The notes under the pieces were generated by a model that saw only the letters and a program-made list of their open reading frames with translations, made no database searches and had not been told where the DNA came from. This document shows positions 43,811-55,979 of a stretch of 64,000 nt of DNA, piece after piece. Each line of letters starts with the position of its first letter. The first letter of the stretch is position 1. The stretch comes from Loripinus fragilis (taxonomy: Eukaryota; Mollusca; Bivalvia; Lucinida; Lucinidae), in assembly GCA_964019695.1 (NCBI GenBank), contig CAXHUL010000503.1, positions 62,001 through 126,000 of the forward strand, read 5' to 3'. Position numbers and translations under genes: made by a program.

Positions 43811-43980
43811 GAGAAAATGCGAGAAACAAAGGCACAAACCAGCCTGCGCATCCGCACAGAGTGATCAGCGCCTTTATCACTCGCTCTCTTGGGTGTACAA
43901 TAGTCCAACTTGCTACATGCAAATTTCCAATATTCTAATCAATCTCTGTATCTGAGCAAGTTGGCCCATCTACTATAAAT
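43811..43980. repeat. Dispersed repeat fragment (also at 16575-16774)
   Basis: AACCAGCCTGCGCATCCGCA, GAGTGATCAGCGCCTTTATC and CTTGCTACATGCAAATTTCC, in the same order as at 16590-16700. Confidence 0.65.
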
Positions 43981-44289
43981 GCAACGTTGCTTGTCATCTC
44001 TTTATACACAATATATGCATTCTGCCAGAACGCAGCGTAAACACCCATGCGGTTCTCTGATTCCGGATGCTAAGCGTTGATTAAACAGGTGCCCTGTCTA
44101 TCCTTTCAAAGGCCTTAGACTTTGGCTGGGAATAATAGATGAGCTATCGCATGAGATACTATCCCGACCAGCCTGTTCATGCCAATACAGAGACTTGAAC
44201 ATTCATGTAAATTAGATAAGCATTATGTCAACGAACACTAACTTTGTAGATGTCACAATATATATGCCGAGGTGCGCCCTCATTTTTTG
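43981..44289. other. Non-coding, nothing recognised
   Basis: No frame or repeat noted apart from short phrases shared with neighbouring fragments. Confidence 0.35.
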
Positions 44290-45245
44290 TTGATACACTG
44301 TTGAACCGCAAATTTCACACTTCGCAAATTTCAAACTGTGAAGAATTTGTACCAATTACTCACAGCGCGCGAAAAAAATGGTACCTGTACGTCACATATT
44401 CCGTACCAATATCTCACTTTGTGAAAAATGCGAACGTAGGCAAATGTCATAGAGCATACATGCGTATCCCTCTCATTGATAAAATAGCCCCCGCCCCCCT
44501 TCAAGCTGCTACATTTTGCATTCGATTCCAAATCTTCACAGTTTTGTCACTTACTTACTTACTTACTTACATCTGTAACGATTAAGAGTAAGTAATGGTG
44601 CAAAGATCAGGAATCGATACAATCAAGTACCACACCTGACCCAGGATACCAATGGGAAAGTGACAAACTCACAGAAGACACCACAAACGAGAGCCAAGAG
44701 GTCAGCCCTTTCCCAGCAGGTGACCACAAAGCACATATAAACAGACGTGCACAAAACATAGCAAACACAAGACAGAACAAAAACATAAAAGATCCACAAA
44801 AGAAGTACCGCCTTGGCCATTTTTCACATCAGACTAATCTGATGTTTTAGTGCCAATTTTTCACATGTGTGAGGATTCGGTACAAGTTCTTCACACATGT
44901 GGGTTTTGTTTTCAATTTTCACAAGTGATAATTTGCTACCAATTCTTCACAGATGTGAGGTTTTGGTACCGATTCTTCACACGTCTGAGATTTTGGTACC
45001 GACTCTTCACGTTTGTGAAAATTAAGTACCATGCAATTCTTCACATCTGAGAAAAATCGTACCAGCTCTTCACACGGTAAAAACTCGAAGCAATATGATA
45101 AACATGTGAAATTAAAGCACAAATTTTACACCCCAAAAATTATCGAAATCGCCCGTACGTAATTTCACATGAGCCAGGAGTGACATATCGGTACTGGCCA
45201 CCCGTACCGGAGTAGAATTTGTGAAGTGTGAAATATATGGTTAGG
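44290..45245. mobile_element. TIR element with TTCACA-rich ~47-bp internal repeats
   Basis: Left AAATTTCACACTTCGCAAAT and, on the other strand at the right, ATATTTCACACTTCACAAAT form inverted ends. The interior repeats a ~47-bp phrase: GGTACCGATTCTTCACA with variable tails (44330-44420, 44850-45090). A fragment of the foldback superfamily sits inside at 44587-44816. No transposase. Confidence 0.65.
44587..44816. repeat. Foldback-superfamily single arm
   Basis: About 230 bp nearly identical to 15376-15605, ending at AAGTACCGCCTTGG. A (CTTA)n tract precedes it (44549-44570). Only one arm is present, so the hairpin partner was deleted or never copied. Confidence 0.9.
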
Positions 45246-46548
45246 TGAATTGACCGTCCCGACATGATCATAGCTGTTGACTTGGACGTAAAGCAACAAA
45301 CCAAACAATTTTCGGCAACATCGGGGCGCTTTCCTTGGTCGAACCAATAAGCAGAGTATAAAGTGTTTCGTCGCGGCCGCAAGGGCTCTGCGACCAGCTG
45401 AGAATGCTAAAAAACTTATAACATGAAATAATCATGTTATACTGGGGTGTTTTTAACTTAAATTGCTTTTTGCAAGTTTATGTATGTGGCATTTTTCACT
45501 TAAGAATGAATTCAAATGTCTTCTACCACATGTTTGAGGGCATGATGGGTAAACGATTTTTGGCCATATTTAATCTTGATTAGCGTTTTTTTAGCCACCA
45601 AAATAACGTGGTTAACAATTTTTTTGATCTAAAAATAATGATTTTCTGCCTAATGCCCATATTTCACCAAGAATCGAAAAATATTATGATTCGTGAAGAA
45701 TTATAATTTTTTCAACCAATTCGTGATGTTCTTCAAAACAGTAACGAAACTGGTTAGAAACAGTTGCGAATATTCGTGGAATTCGGCTTGATTCAGCCTG
45801 AATCACCAAGATACTGCGACGAATTCACTACAGTGTGCAGAAATCTATTTGGAAGTACTGCAATAAAGTTAGAATACGCTGAATGCATGCACGAACCGAC
45901 CGAATATAAACAGATATTCGTTACCATTCTTGACAATTTGTGGTATTTTTTCTCGCGATACCATTTGTGCTTGCAGGGCATCAGTTGCAAAATGATTGCT
46001 TCTCATATAACAGCTGTAGTAATTGACCCAACAACTTGAATGTCAAAAACAGCTTTGAAAGAAGAAACCAATTTTGTAAAAGGAGAGGCCCTGACACTGA
46101 CTCTTTGTAGCAGCAGCAAACAATGAGTCAACGACAACAGAACCGACAGCAGTCGTAGCCACCGACTCAGTTCTTAAATGAATTTTACTTACCAATTCTT
46201 CGCCCTAAATTCTGCTGCTGTTAAAACACAAAGCTTGTTTAGCTCGCATGAAGGCTTCCTAACTATTGCAATGCATCATCACAGAAAAACAATCATACTA
46301 TGATGAAACAAGGAAGAGAGCTCATGACTTGGAGACAGTCAGAGCTGAAGAAAATTTCAAGCTGAGTCATGGCGGGGACTGATCATTATCTATTTATGAC
46401 CCTTGCTTTGCATTAACATTCATTATGCCAAGGTTAAAGCTAGATACACGCATTCTTGGTTCAAATGGTACTCAAGTGAGCGGGGTCATTTTGTTTAAAG
46501 GAAGTGCCAAGTATCAATATCTACCATTTCAAATGTGACAGTCTGCAT
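45246..46548. other. Non-coding, nothing recognised
   Basis: The 91-codon frame at 45764-46039 has no recognisable domain and an overlapping antisense frame; not called as a gene. Confidence 0.4.
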
Positions 46549-46998
46549 GCCTGGTTTTAAACCCAATCACGGTTTATAGCTATGGTTTCCTCTTTAATTG
46601 CACGACGGTGGGTCAGGCCTCAGACTCTATGACGGCTCTGACGTAAAGCTTTAATCCTTGGGATGGTGCCTGATGCTTATCTGTAGCTGGAGCCACGGTG
46701 GCTCAACTTGAGGTTTTCTTAAGCTCTGACTATCTGTGAGTCGTGAGCCCTTTTCTTTGTTTCATCATAGTGTGTTAATTTGATTAAAGTGTTTCTCCAT
46801 GATGATACATTGCAACAGTTAGACGGCTTCCATGCGAGCTGAACATTTCTTGGGGAAGAGAGAGCTGGTTGCTTTGCTTAGTTTGTCTTCCTGGTGTCTC
46901 ATGATTGTTGTGTGGCTCTTCCCCGTGGTACCATGGGTTTGTCTGCAGTTTGTGATTGTGGTATTTCCTGATCATACCCACTTACTATTTTTCATATA
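46549..46998. repeat. Diverged foldback-superfamily copy
   Basis: GCATGCCTGGTTTTAAACCC, CTCTTTAATTGCACGACGGT and CAGACTCTATGACGGCTCTG correspond to the loop and inner right arm at 15935-16045; the far end GGTATTTCCTGATCATACCC corresponds to the arm tip. The middle is more diverged (about 60-70% by eye). It is joined at 46985-47020 to a tandem array. Confidence 0.72.
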
Positions 46999-47376
46999 AC
47001 TTCACATGAATCTTTCTCATGATGCCCTCTTTCAAAATTGCACAAAATGGTTCCACTCCACTGAACAGGAGGGCTGCCAGAGCTCTAAAATTGCACAAAA
47101 TGGTTCCACTCCACTGAACAGGAGGGCTGCCAGAGCTCCAGATAAGAAAAAAAAACTTTTAAATGACATCTCCTGAACAACTGGTTCAAATTTATAAAAA
47201 TTCCACAGAATTGTTCCTCTTGATACCCTACATCAAAATTGCACAAATAGTTCTGCCCCGCTGAACAAAATGGCCACCAGAGCTCCAGATAAGAAATATC
47301 TTTATAAGACATCTCCTCCTGAACCACTGGTCCAAATTCAAAATAATTTCTCAGAATTTTTCCTCATAACACCCTC
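46999..47376. repeat. ~145-bp tandem array, left segment
   Basis: Units: CAAAATTGCACAAATGGTTC, CGCTCCGCTGAACAAANGG, GCCAGAGCTCTAGATAAGAA, CTCCTGAACCACTGGTCCAA, ATTTCACAGAATTGTTCCTC. A 59-bp perfect direct duplication lies at 47033-47150. Interrupted by the element at 47377. Confidence 0.85.
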
Positions 47377-48109
47377 GGCTAAAATATGGTATTGGTGCTG
47401 ATTTAAGTTTTTTACATGTTATATCTATACTACAAAAGAACTGTGTTATAAAGGAACACTTTATAAGAGTAATGCAGAAAGGCATTGTCAGATCTTGTTT
47501 GTCCGAAAATTTCAGCTGCTAACATTGCCTGTTTTGGAAATATGGTCTATAATGTGCTCCCAAAATGGTCATTTATAAGCGTTATGCAGTCTCATTTTGA
47601 AAATTAAATCACTTAAAGTCCAAATAATTCAGGTTTTCTATTTAAATATTGACACACAACTGTTTGCATCTTATAAAGACACGTATCTTCTACATTTTGC
47701 ACTTTGAATTAAAGAAATCGGTCAAAAATTGTGGATTTATGACAAATAAAGCCAATGGTTGTCATAAAGATATGCTTATATTTTGCATCTTTAAGCGTTT
47801 ATCTTCTTTGTTTGGCCTCTCATAATGCTAACCAGTTTCCCCATTTGTGTTTCAGAGAAAAAGAATTGCATATATTTATATTTTTGCTCTTATCTGTCAT
47901 GTTATATCTTGGGTGTAGTGTCCGTAACCTATTAACAGGCAGAAGTAAAAGTAAAAAAAATTATATGAAGGAATATTTTCAAAAACAAAGACTAGTTTTA
48001 GGCAAGATGTGTAAAAAAATATGTAGAAAATGATGATATATTATGGTATCAAGTGTTTCATTTTTTGCCTAGTGAGACACTCATCAGCACCAATACTGTG
48101 TTTTAGCCG
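47377..48109. mobile_element. 733-bp TIR element inserted in the array
   Basis: GGCTAAAATATGGTATTGGT + GCTGAT (47377) and the inverse ATCAGCACCAATACTGTGTT + TTAGCC (to 48109) are ~26-bp TIRs with three mismatches. The array resumes directly with TCTACCAAAATTGCACAAAT. A 92-codon plus-strand frame inside (47755-48033) has a hydrophobic N terminus and basic C terminus but no known family. It is probably non-autonomous. Confidence 0.85.
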
Positions 48110-48690
48110 TCTACCAAAATTGCACAAATGATTCCGCTCCGCTGAGCAAAAGGACCACCAGAGCTCTAGATAAGAAATATCTTTAAACGACATCTCCTGA
48201 ATCACTGTTCAAATTCAAAACCATTTCACAGAATTGTTCCTCATGATGCCTTCTACCAAAATTGCACAAATGGTTCCGCTCAAACGAACGGAGGTACTAT
48301 CAGAGCTCTAGATAAGAAATGTCTTTTAATGGCATTCCCTCCTGAACCGCTGGTCTTAATTGAAAAAAAAAATCACAGAATTTTTCCTCATAATTCCCTT
48401 TACCTAAAATAGCACAAATGGTTCCGCTCAGCTGAACTAAAGGGCAGTCAGAGCTCCAGATAAGAAATATCTTTAAACAACATATCCTGCTGAACCACTG
48501 GTCCAAATTCAAAATAATTTCACATAATTGTTTCCCCATGATGCATTCTACCAAAATGTCGCAAATGGTTCCACTCCACTGAACAAAGGGGCTGCCAGAG
48601 CTCTAGATAAGAAATGTCTTTTAATGACATTTCCTCCTGAACCACTGGTTCAAATTCAAAATAATTTCACGGAAATATTCCTCATGATGG
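48110..48690. repeat. ~145-bp tandem array, right segment
   Basis: Four more units of the array that begins at 46999, with the same landmarks. It stops at CTCATGATGGCTTCTACGAC (48680). A solitary diverged unit piece, AAGACATCTCCAGAACCACT, lies near 49200. Confidence 0.82.
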
Positions 48691-48866
48691 CTTCTACGAC
48701 GCGCGACGAGACCAAAAATATGCACGTAACTGTTTGCATGCTGGCTATTTTACATGTTTTGTTGTCGTCTTCTGGCATTCCTCAAAATATTTTTTCTAAT
48801 ATTATCTCTCAGGAACACTATCAGAGTGTCAAACGGCCAGGGTCCAGATCAGTGTCGCCATTCTAG
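48684..48866 (+). other. Possible small secreted-peptide frame, doubtful
   Basis: Following an ATG at about 48687 or 48720, the frame gives MHVTVCMLAILHVLLSSSG, a signal-peptide-like segment, then about 30 residues with a Lys-Arg pair and a stop at 48864. The DNA encoding the end (GTGTCAAACGGCCAGGGTCC then AGATCAGTGTCGCC) looks like a dispersed repeat that I recall from other invertebrates, which argues against a gene. Confidence 0.2.
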
Positions 48867-49439
48867 GTACAAAGTGTTTGCAAAGGTAATCAGCAGAGTC
48901 CAGACGTCGCTAGATAAGTAGTTGCTGTTTCTACACTTTTGAATTGCTTGCCGTAAATATAATAAATTCTAAACTTGTTATCTTTTCCCATATCCCATTT
49001 TCAACTTAAATGTAATTTTAAACTTCAATCTACTCGCAATGTTTAAAGAAAATCGTCAATAATGCTGAAGTTAAAAAGCAAAAACAAAGATGAGCATAAG
49101 GCTGGAGCTTACATGAGTCAAAGGCTCAGTGTGAGATTTTGTAATCATTGGATGTTTGTCCGTCGTGTAGTTAAGTGTCTCGTCACCATTTGCTTCAAAA
49201 GACATCTCCAGAACCACTGGTTAGATTTGAACCAAACATGACATTTTTGTCTTGTTTAAAATCGGTATGCCTATATAGAGCCTTGATATTCGGAACCTAG
49301 TGGAACTTCCAATGACCCTGGTTTAGGGCTCACATGTTAATAGGTTTTTTTTACAGAAAACATATAAAAACCTTCACCCAGGTTCGTGCAAATAATGACT
49401 GGTCAAGGGCTCTCATGTTTAATATGTAACGGGTTGCGT
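48867..49439. other. Non-coding; one decayed array unit
   Basis: Contains the degraded ~145-bp unit near 49145-49240 (TTTGTCCGTCGTGTAGTTAA, AAGACATCTCCAGAACCACT). Nothing else recognised. Confidence 0.4.
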
Positions 49440-49665
49440 GCCAAGGTTAGAATGTTTGCAAATAGCACAAGGGCTTGCTAGTTAAGAGAGGCAGGTCTGT
49501 GCTCAAAGGGTCGCTAGTTCGAGACTCCCCGGAGCATCATTTTGTTACCTTGAACAAGACCCCAGTTATCCTCTGCTTGGTACTGGTTAAAAAAACAGGA
49601 AGACAGGAAAACCTGACATGACTGAAAATATTGACTGATACGTAAAGCATCAACAAATAAAGAAG
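49440..49665 (+). mobile_element. SINE-like copy 2
   Basis: GGGTCGCTAGTTCGAGACTC contains a B-box-like AGTTCGAGACT (about 49515-49525). The body CCTCTGCTTGGTACTGGTTA and CCTGACATGACTGAAAATAT matches 20560-20615. Ends near an AAATAAAGAAG tail. Confidence 0.5.
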
Positions 49666-50287
49666 TACATCTTCTCAGTGCATTAAAAGTGTTCGTTGGA
49701 TAGGCAATATATTGTACATCTGTATAGCTTATTTCCATGTCGAACGGTCAAATATTGAAGTCTACGCATGTGAAACTGGGCAGGATGGTTGACAGGATTT
49801 GTTATACGACAGCCGCCAAAAGTTAAGGGATTTGTATTTTGTATGAGTAAACAGTACGCTTTAGACACACAAAAAAATCTTTAAGCATGTGCATCTGAGA
49901 AAATTACAAACAATGACATTGTTGCATGCATAAATGTTGTAAAAATGACACTTCGAGCAAAAACTAGTCTTCAGTCTGAAACCAATCTGCACATGTTTAA
50001 AGGTGTACAGTGTACAAGAATACTGAACCTTTGCTTGTTACAAGTTGGAATATCTAGCAAACAATACAGGCACTTATCGGATGCACAGGCTGGTCTGCGT
50101 CTTCGTTATTCGCACGGAACAAAGTCAGGTTTTCTCGTGGCGTGGCATAGGGGGAATTAAAGGCGATCTGCATGCGCAAATCCAGAGGGGGGACAGGTGG
50201 TCCGACCTCCCCTCTGGAAAATCACAAAAATATAGGGTTTCTTAGCAATACTGGTCCGGATCCCCTGAAAAATCACAAAGCTACCAA

Positions 50288-50740
50288 TAGACTAGTCGGT
50301 GGGGCTTCAAAAATGGGCTAGCCTTGAACTAATTGCAACAGAAATGCCATTAGTTTTATTTGCTATATTAATATGCCTGTGATCACATACTAAAAGTTGC
50401 AAGGCCTATCTTGTGGGGAAGTGTTCATATTTCGACTTAAAATGATCACTTTTATGCTTAAAGTGGCCATTGAAGATCATTTTTATTCAATGGGTCACTT
50501 CTTCTGCAGTTGTTTTAAGTCCTTTATGTTTTGATTATAGAATTTGATTTGATTATATGAGTAATACACATTATACATATGTTATTAAACACATATGAAA
50601 TCATATAAAATGAGCTGAAATGTTAAAAATCAGAGGTTGAATTACCCCACCCACCACTATATTAAGATTAGAAACACAATAGTTCTGTTTACATTTCTTT
50701 TACAATATAATAGTATTATTCTATCATTCATAACAAACTG
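50288..50740. repeat. Inverted-repeat arm, left (partner 60215-60655)
   Basis: CACTTTTATGCTTAAAGTGG, CCATTGAAGATCATTTTTAT and CACTATATTAAGATTAGAAA-type blocks occur in reverse order and orientation at 60250-60640, with roughly 70-80% identity by eye. Homology fades past a (GTT)n tract near 50777-50810, which has a GTTGTTGTGATTG counterpart near 60190. Confidence 0.78.
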
Positions 50741-52229
50741 AGAATCCATAGTGACTCTCACAATAAGTATACCAGTTGTTGTTGTAGTAGTAGTTGTTGT
50801 TGTTGTTGTGATTGAACGATGTCACTTCCAACAGTTTTTTTTTCAATCCTACCATGATGGTCAGTTATCATTGCTCCGTTCCACAAGTTTTTACGCGTAC
50901 TTAGTGAACAGTCTGTACTGTCATCAGTAACTGAAAATCAGTGGCAGGGAGAGAATAATCTATATGAAAGTATGTAACCTTATTAAGACTAAAGCCCACA
51001 TCCCCTCTATTGCTCTCCATACATTTAAAAGTCAGATTATCAATCAGACTCACTACGACTCAAGGAGCTAAATATTTGAAATTCGATTGCCACAATTTTC
51101 CTGCCAGAAAAAGTTTGACTTTATTAGTTAAAACAAACCTTCTACAACACTTCTAGGCACGTTGTACGGTCAAATTGTGGAAGCAGTTTTTCAGGAGGAT
51201 ACTTTTTATACACAAACCCCATTTTTTTACTTTTAAAACAAAATTGCGACATTTGAATAAGAAATGGTATCAAGGTGGTGTTTAGCTGATACATACAGTC
51301 GTTCGTTACTACCGACAGCTTACTTTGAGGCCTAAACAAGTATCAAAATAAATTGTTTGCTTCCAGGAACACACCTTTATGTTATTTATGACATTTACGT
51401 TACATTTCCAACTACATCTTATAAAAATCATTAAAATGTGTTCAATAGTTTCATTTGATGAACTTTATAATGAGTATTTGGGTTTTAGATGCAACATTCC
51501 TAAACGACAATTAACTGACTATTTCAAAACTGCAAGCAGCTTGTTTATATCATAAATACTTTAAGAATTATAAGCTGTTGAATATATGATGATCCCGAAT
51601 TAAATGTTGAATGTAGTAAGAACCTTTTCACTTTAAAGTTATCATGATATGCTATCTATTAATTTTTAAAAAACCCATATGAACATTTGATGGATTAACA
51701 CGATTGAAAAGTTATACATAACATTGTTTCTGGTGTAAAGTAGCATTTTGTTGCTTGTACGGAAATATGTAACATACAATACAAACTTTGAGACTTGCTA
51801 TATATACAGCTAAATACCTTATCTTATAGATCATATGGTATTTTATTTCATTTCAAAACAGATTTTGTGTTAAATCTATAACAAGATACCAGTTTGTCCT
51901 GATATAATTATCAATTATTCTCAAGAAACTAAATCTATATACTAAAGTCGATAAATCTACACACATTTACATTTGTGAAATAGTAAATTTCTGGACGTTT
52001 TTTTATCTACAAAATATTCATTTTGATTTGTCCAAAGTTAAAGATTTTGAAACTCATAACAAATAAAAGGATAGTTCTTTAATTACAGTAGAATACATTC
52101 CCATTTTCTGTCAAATATCAAAGTAACATATATAACCTTATAAAATATATCATAAGAACCTATGTTTGCCCAAACTGTTAAAGACAGTATATAATTGGGC
52201 CTGAAAAGCTAATATATGTGTGGATGTAG
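50741..52229. other. Non-coding, AT-rich, nothing recognised
   Basis: Contains a short (GTT)n tract at 50777-50810. No frame over 66 codons and no element ends seen. Confidence 0.4.
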
Positions 52230-52690
52230 ATTTTTATAGTATTTCATGGTGTAGTAATTTGATTAGAGTGTTTTTCCATGATGATACATTGCATTAGTTA
52301 GATGGCCTCCATGCGAGCTGAACATTTTTTGTACTTCAACAACAACAGAGTCTAGGGCGAAGATTTGGTACCAGTAAAATGCATTTAAGCCCCCCGGTGG
52401 CTTAGGCTGCTGTCCGTTCTAAGGCGGTGGTTCTGTTGTTGTTAACTTTCTGTTTATTGTTACTCCCATTGTGGGAGTCTGTAATTGTTCTATGTTTTGT
52501 TGTACGTTACTTTATGTCCATTTTAGTATTGCAATCATCTTGATGGGGAAGAGAGAGCTGATTGCTTTGCTTAATTTGTCTTCCTGGTGTCTCGTGATGG
52601 TTGAGCGGCTCTTCCTCACGGTGCCACGGGGTTGTCTGCAGTTTGTGATTGTGGTATTTCCTGATCATACTCATTTACTATTTTTTATCT
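52230..52690. repeat. Diverged foldback-superfamily copy
   Basis: TTTCCATGATGATACATTGC and GGCCTCCATGCGAGCTGAAC match 46793-46850. AAGCCCCCCGGTGGCTTAGG and CGTTCTAAGGCGGTGG parallel 16310-16350 of the foldback. The end GGTATTTCCTGATCATACTC matches 46953. A 73-codon frame is spurious. Confidence 0.72.
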
Positions 52691-52970
52691 GAAAAAATAA
52701 CTTAATTAAAAAAAATCTAATCTGTTATTTAAAAATGTTTTTGTGTACCCAGTTTACTGTTGTTCACATTATACAAACATAGTCAGTAACAGTTTACTTT
52801 TAGAAGATGGAAAAATTAAATGTTTAAAAAAATGCAGTCATGAGATCTTACTTAGCAAACAATGCTTATATAGCTGATGCTAATTTCCACTATACAGAAT
52901 GTGGTATGGCCAAATTATTACAGGAATATTGTAAATGGAAACCTTGATAACGAAGCGATATATGCATATA

Positions 52971-53987
52971 CGAGGGTTGTCCCAGAAAGTAGTAGACTTT
53001 TTATATAACAAGAAAACGATATGGTCTATTGCGATTAAATTTTACTTGTGAACTCTTCCATTATTTCTGCATTAACATGCACATTTTTAAGGAGAAATAT
53101 CTAATAATGAAGTTTGTGCACTCATTTTTCCAGCTATAGGTCTGACCCACCGGCGCACGTCATTTGAATTACTAGGGACGTCGGAAAGTTTACAATTGTA
53201 ACTAGCTTGGTTATGTCCGCAATCATCTTCTATTAATAAATGTGGAATGCATCTTGCAGATGCTTGTGCCATTTTCAAATCTGATTTTAATATCATATGC
53301 ACCGTAGAGTTCCCTCAACCTGTTTATGTCAGCTAGGTAGCGCACCGTTTGTCTTCTGTCGTTGCTGACGACTAATCCTTTGCCAGTATTTCTGAGTGGC
53401 GGTCTTCCCATACGCTCGACTGCAGCCGTCCCTTCCGAAATCTAGAAAGTAATTTGTATACTAAATCCTGTGATACATTCATGTGATATTCATCTGGTTT
53501 TACTTAGTTTAAAGTATCAAGTGGTGTCATTACTGACTCAAAACAAAACTGTAGTACTGTCCGCTGCTCCGCCCGCACGTAAGATGTTGCCATTTTTCAC
53601 TGCTCGAGCTCGCCCCAACTTGTTTTGATCGTATGTCGTTAGTTCGTTATGTATGCAACCGCTTTGAAATTTTTTGACAATACATGCAATTCAATGACGT
53701 TTCCCACAATATGAATGATTAACGGATATCATATCGAGTTTCGATACATTCACTTATCAAATATGAATTATATTATTTCATTTCTTTCATTTTTTGCGTG
53801 CGCCGGTGACGCGTACCTTACTGAGATAGAATGACCATAAAAATAATTCCTTTTGATTTTTTTTTGTCATTTATGCACTCAAAATGTTAAAAATACATAG
53901 TCTAATATTTCTACAAAATATAAACATGCTATCACGTTAACTTTTCTTGCTATTTAAAAAGTCTACGACTTTCTGGGACAACCCTCG
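52971..53987 (-). mobile_element. mariner-family (Tc1/mariner) element, 1,017 bp
   Basis: CGAGGGTTGTCCCAGAAAGT at 52971 is inverted at the far end (ACTTTCTGGGACAACCCTCG to 53987). The TIRs are ~30 bp with few mismatches, and TA stands directly on both sides (52969-52970, 53988-53989), as expected for mariner target duplication. Length and TIR sequence fit animal mariner elements. The transposase is decayed. Confidence 0.92.
53080..53450 (-). pseudogene. Decayed mariner transposase (N-terminal region)
   Basis: Minus-strand frames give ISEGTAAVERMGRPPL, NDRRQTVRYLADI (second helix-turn-helix region) and, in another frame, KMAQASARCIPHLL, which parallels the conserved R-K-V-x-A-R-W-V-P-H-L-L segment of mariner transposases. 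Multiple frameshifts and stops. The D,D34D catalytic half is not recognisable in 52990-53080, so it is deleted. Confidence 0.8.
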
Positions 53988-53989
53988 TA

Positions 53990-55924
53990 GAACGTTAGAA
54001 TGAATTGTAAACTCACCAGTGTATTGACTTAATGAATAAATGGAATAAAATCAAAATCAACACAGTTTTGTTTTACTGTAATATGTATCAGAAATGTTTT
54101 CCTTCTTCAGAAAGTAAACAAATGCACTACATGTGAGCAGCAAAGGCTCTAATAAGACTGCCCATCTCGTAAATCTGAAATTATGTAAAAGCGCCCAAAA
54201 TGTTGAGGGTATTGATTAATAGCACACGCAAAAAATCAACTGTTCTAACAAACATTAGCATTAAGAGGGCCCTTAATTCAGTACAGTCATTGTCACCAAT
54301 GATAGACTTATATGTAATGTCTAGAAAGTACTCATGAACTTAATGAAAGTATAAATACATATTATATTTGCCATGCTTCCTTTTGTTCAATCATCAACAT
54401 AAGAAATCATATTTCGTTGACTTGTGTATTGTATTAAGGTTATTTTAAACCTCAAAGGTTGATAAAGCTGTGTTTCCATTGTCATTTGTGTTGTGTGTGT
54501 ATGGTATAATATATCAAATATTCAATACCATGTTGATTTGTTTTTTGACAGTAGTATAAGCATGAATTTCGTTACCATTAGATGAAAAATAATGTTGAAC
54601 ACTTTTTATGTAATTTATACAAGCTCGAATGAAGCAGCACAAGAGAATTGGGTTCTTATCGCAAATGGCAAATGCATCTTTAATCACCCATACTGATGCA
54701 GAGGAGATAGAATTCTAAAATTTGGCCTGTGTCTTCATCTACACACTTACTTTGTGTATAAGAGTTGCAAAGGTTATGTTGTGTCAAATTACACATTTTC
54801 ACAGGATCGCCTGCTCCTTCATTGCTCAACACTGGGTTATGAACCAAAATCAAATGTGCTTGCTCATTTGATTTATTATTTATTTACTATTCATAATCAA
54901 TTTAGTTTGCTTTGAAACGTGCAAAGGATGAATTGGATGTAATTTTTGTATGAATGATTATGTTCTCATTTGACATGCTAAATATCAAAATGATTTTACA
55001 TGAACAAAATGTCACGCCTAGACTAAGTCTAATTGATAGAAATAATGCAAAACAAAACTACCAATAATCCTTTATTGGAGTCCATTCATTCTGCAATGGT
55101 TACAATACAATACTTTGTAACTTACAATGCAAGAGAGTTTTTTCTAAAAAATAAGCCTAGATCTTTCAAATGAATTACCAAAAAGAAGCTTTTGAACAAA
55201 ATCTGTCCTGTTGCAATGTTTCACAACATTGTAGAACCAGACAAAGCATATGAAAAGTGTGACCATTTTCGTAACCACTCTTTTTGTATAGGTTACTAAA
55301 ATAATCTGTATTCTTTCTTCACCAAACTGGATATGCTTAGGACATGAAGCGATTATAACCATATGGATAGGTGTGCCATATGTGGGGCAGTCACTGTTAC
55401 GATAAGAAAAGTTCTTTGTTTGAAATGACAACTGTAATTTTAGGAGTTTTGAGTTTTCGTTTGTCCCTGAATGTTATCAATATAGTTGTTGTAGTCAATA
55501 ACTGATAAGCTATAATAATATGTATTTTGGTGGCTTACAAGACAACTACAATTGTTTTATATCAATGTCTCATTTAACTTAAGCTGTAGCCAGTTAAAAT
55601 ATCTTAGTTTAAACATATTTTTTATTTGATAAACTCATTGCATGTGTACAAACAAGAGCATACATACAAATCTATTACAGAGTTTATAAACTGGGATTCA
55701 GAAAGAAGTCTTGACGACTTATTCAAATCTGTTTCCCAACAAATATAAGTTGCAATATAGATATATATACATTCTGGTGAAAACAATATCGATTTAAAGA
55801 TCAAATGATCATCGATCATATTAATAGAAATTTTCTATGAGAACATACTGTCTTAACATATAGGCATATTTACAACAATAAGTCATGACAACTCTATATG
55901 CATCACATATTGGTCAATATTGAA
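53990..55924. other. Non-coding, AT-rich, nothing recognised
   Basis: A 95-codon minus-strand frame at 55144-55431 is unrecognised and lacks splice context. A 65-codon frame at 55622-55819 likewise. No repeat family matched. Confidence 0.4.
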
Positions 55925-55928
55925 GTAC

Positions 55929-55937
55929 AGAGAGAGA

Positions 55938-55973
<36 letters not shown>
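55929..55973. repeat. (GA)n tract at the 3' end of the minus-strand LINE
   Basis: An almost pure AG repeat, which is a (TC)n tail in LINE orientation, beginning about 7-10 bases after the LINE stop codon (55980-55982). Confidence 0.95.
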
Positions 55974-55974
<1 letters not shown>

Positions 55975-55979
55975 GCTCC

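Noticed and set aside
47755..48033. Membrane protein encoded by the 733-bp TIR element
   Set aside because: A hydrophobic N terminus is expected from T-rich DNA; no family, no transposase motif, and a single copy only.
48684..48866. Secreted peptide gene with signal sequence and dibasic site
   Set aside because: The 3' half reads like a dispersed repeat and the frame starts within the end of a tandem array; kept only as a low-confidence note.
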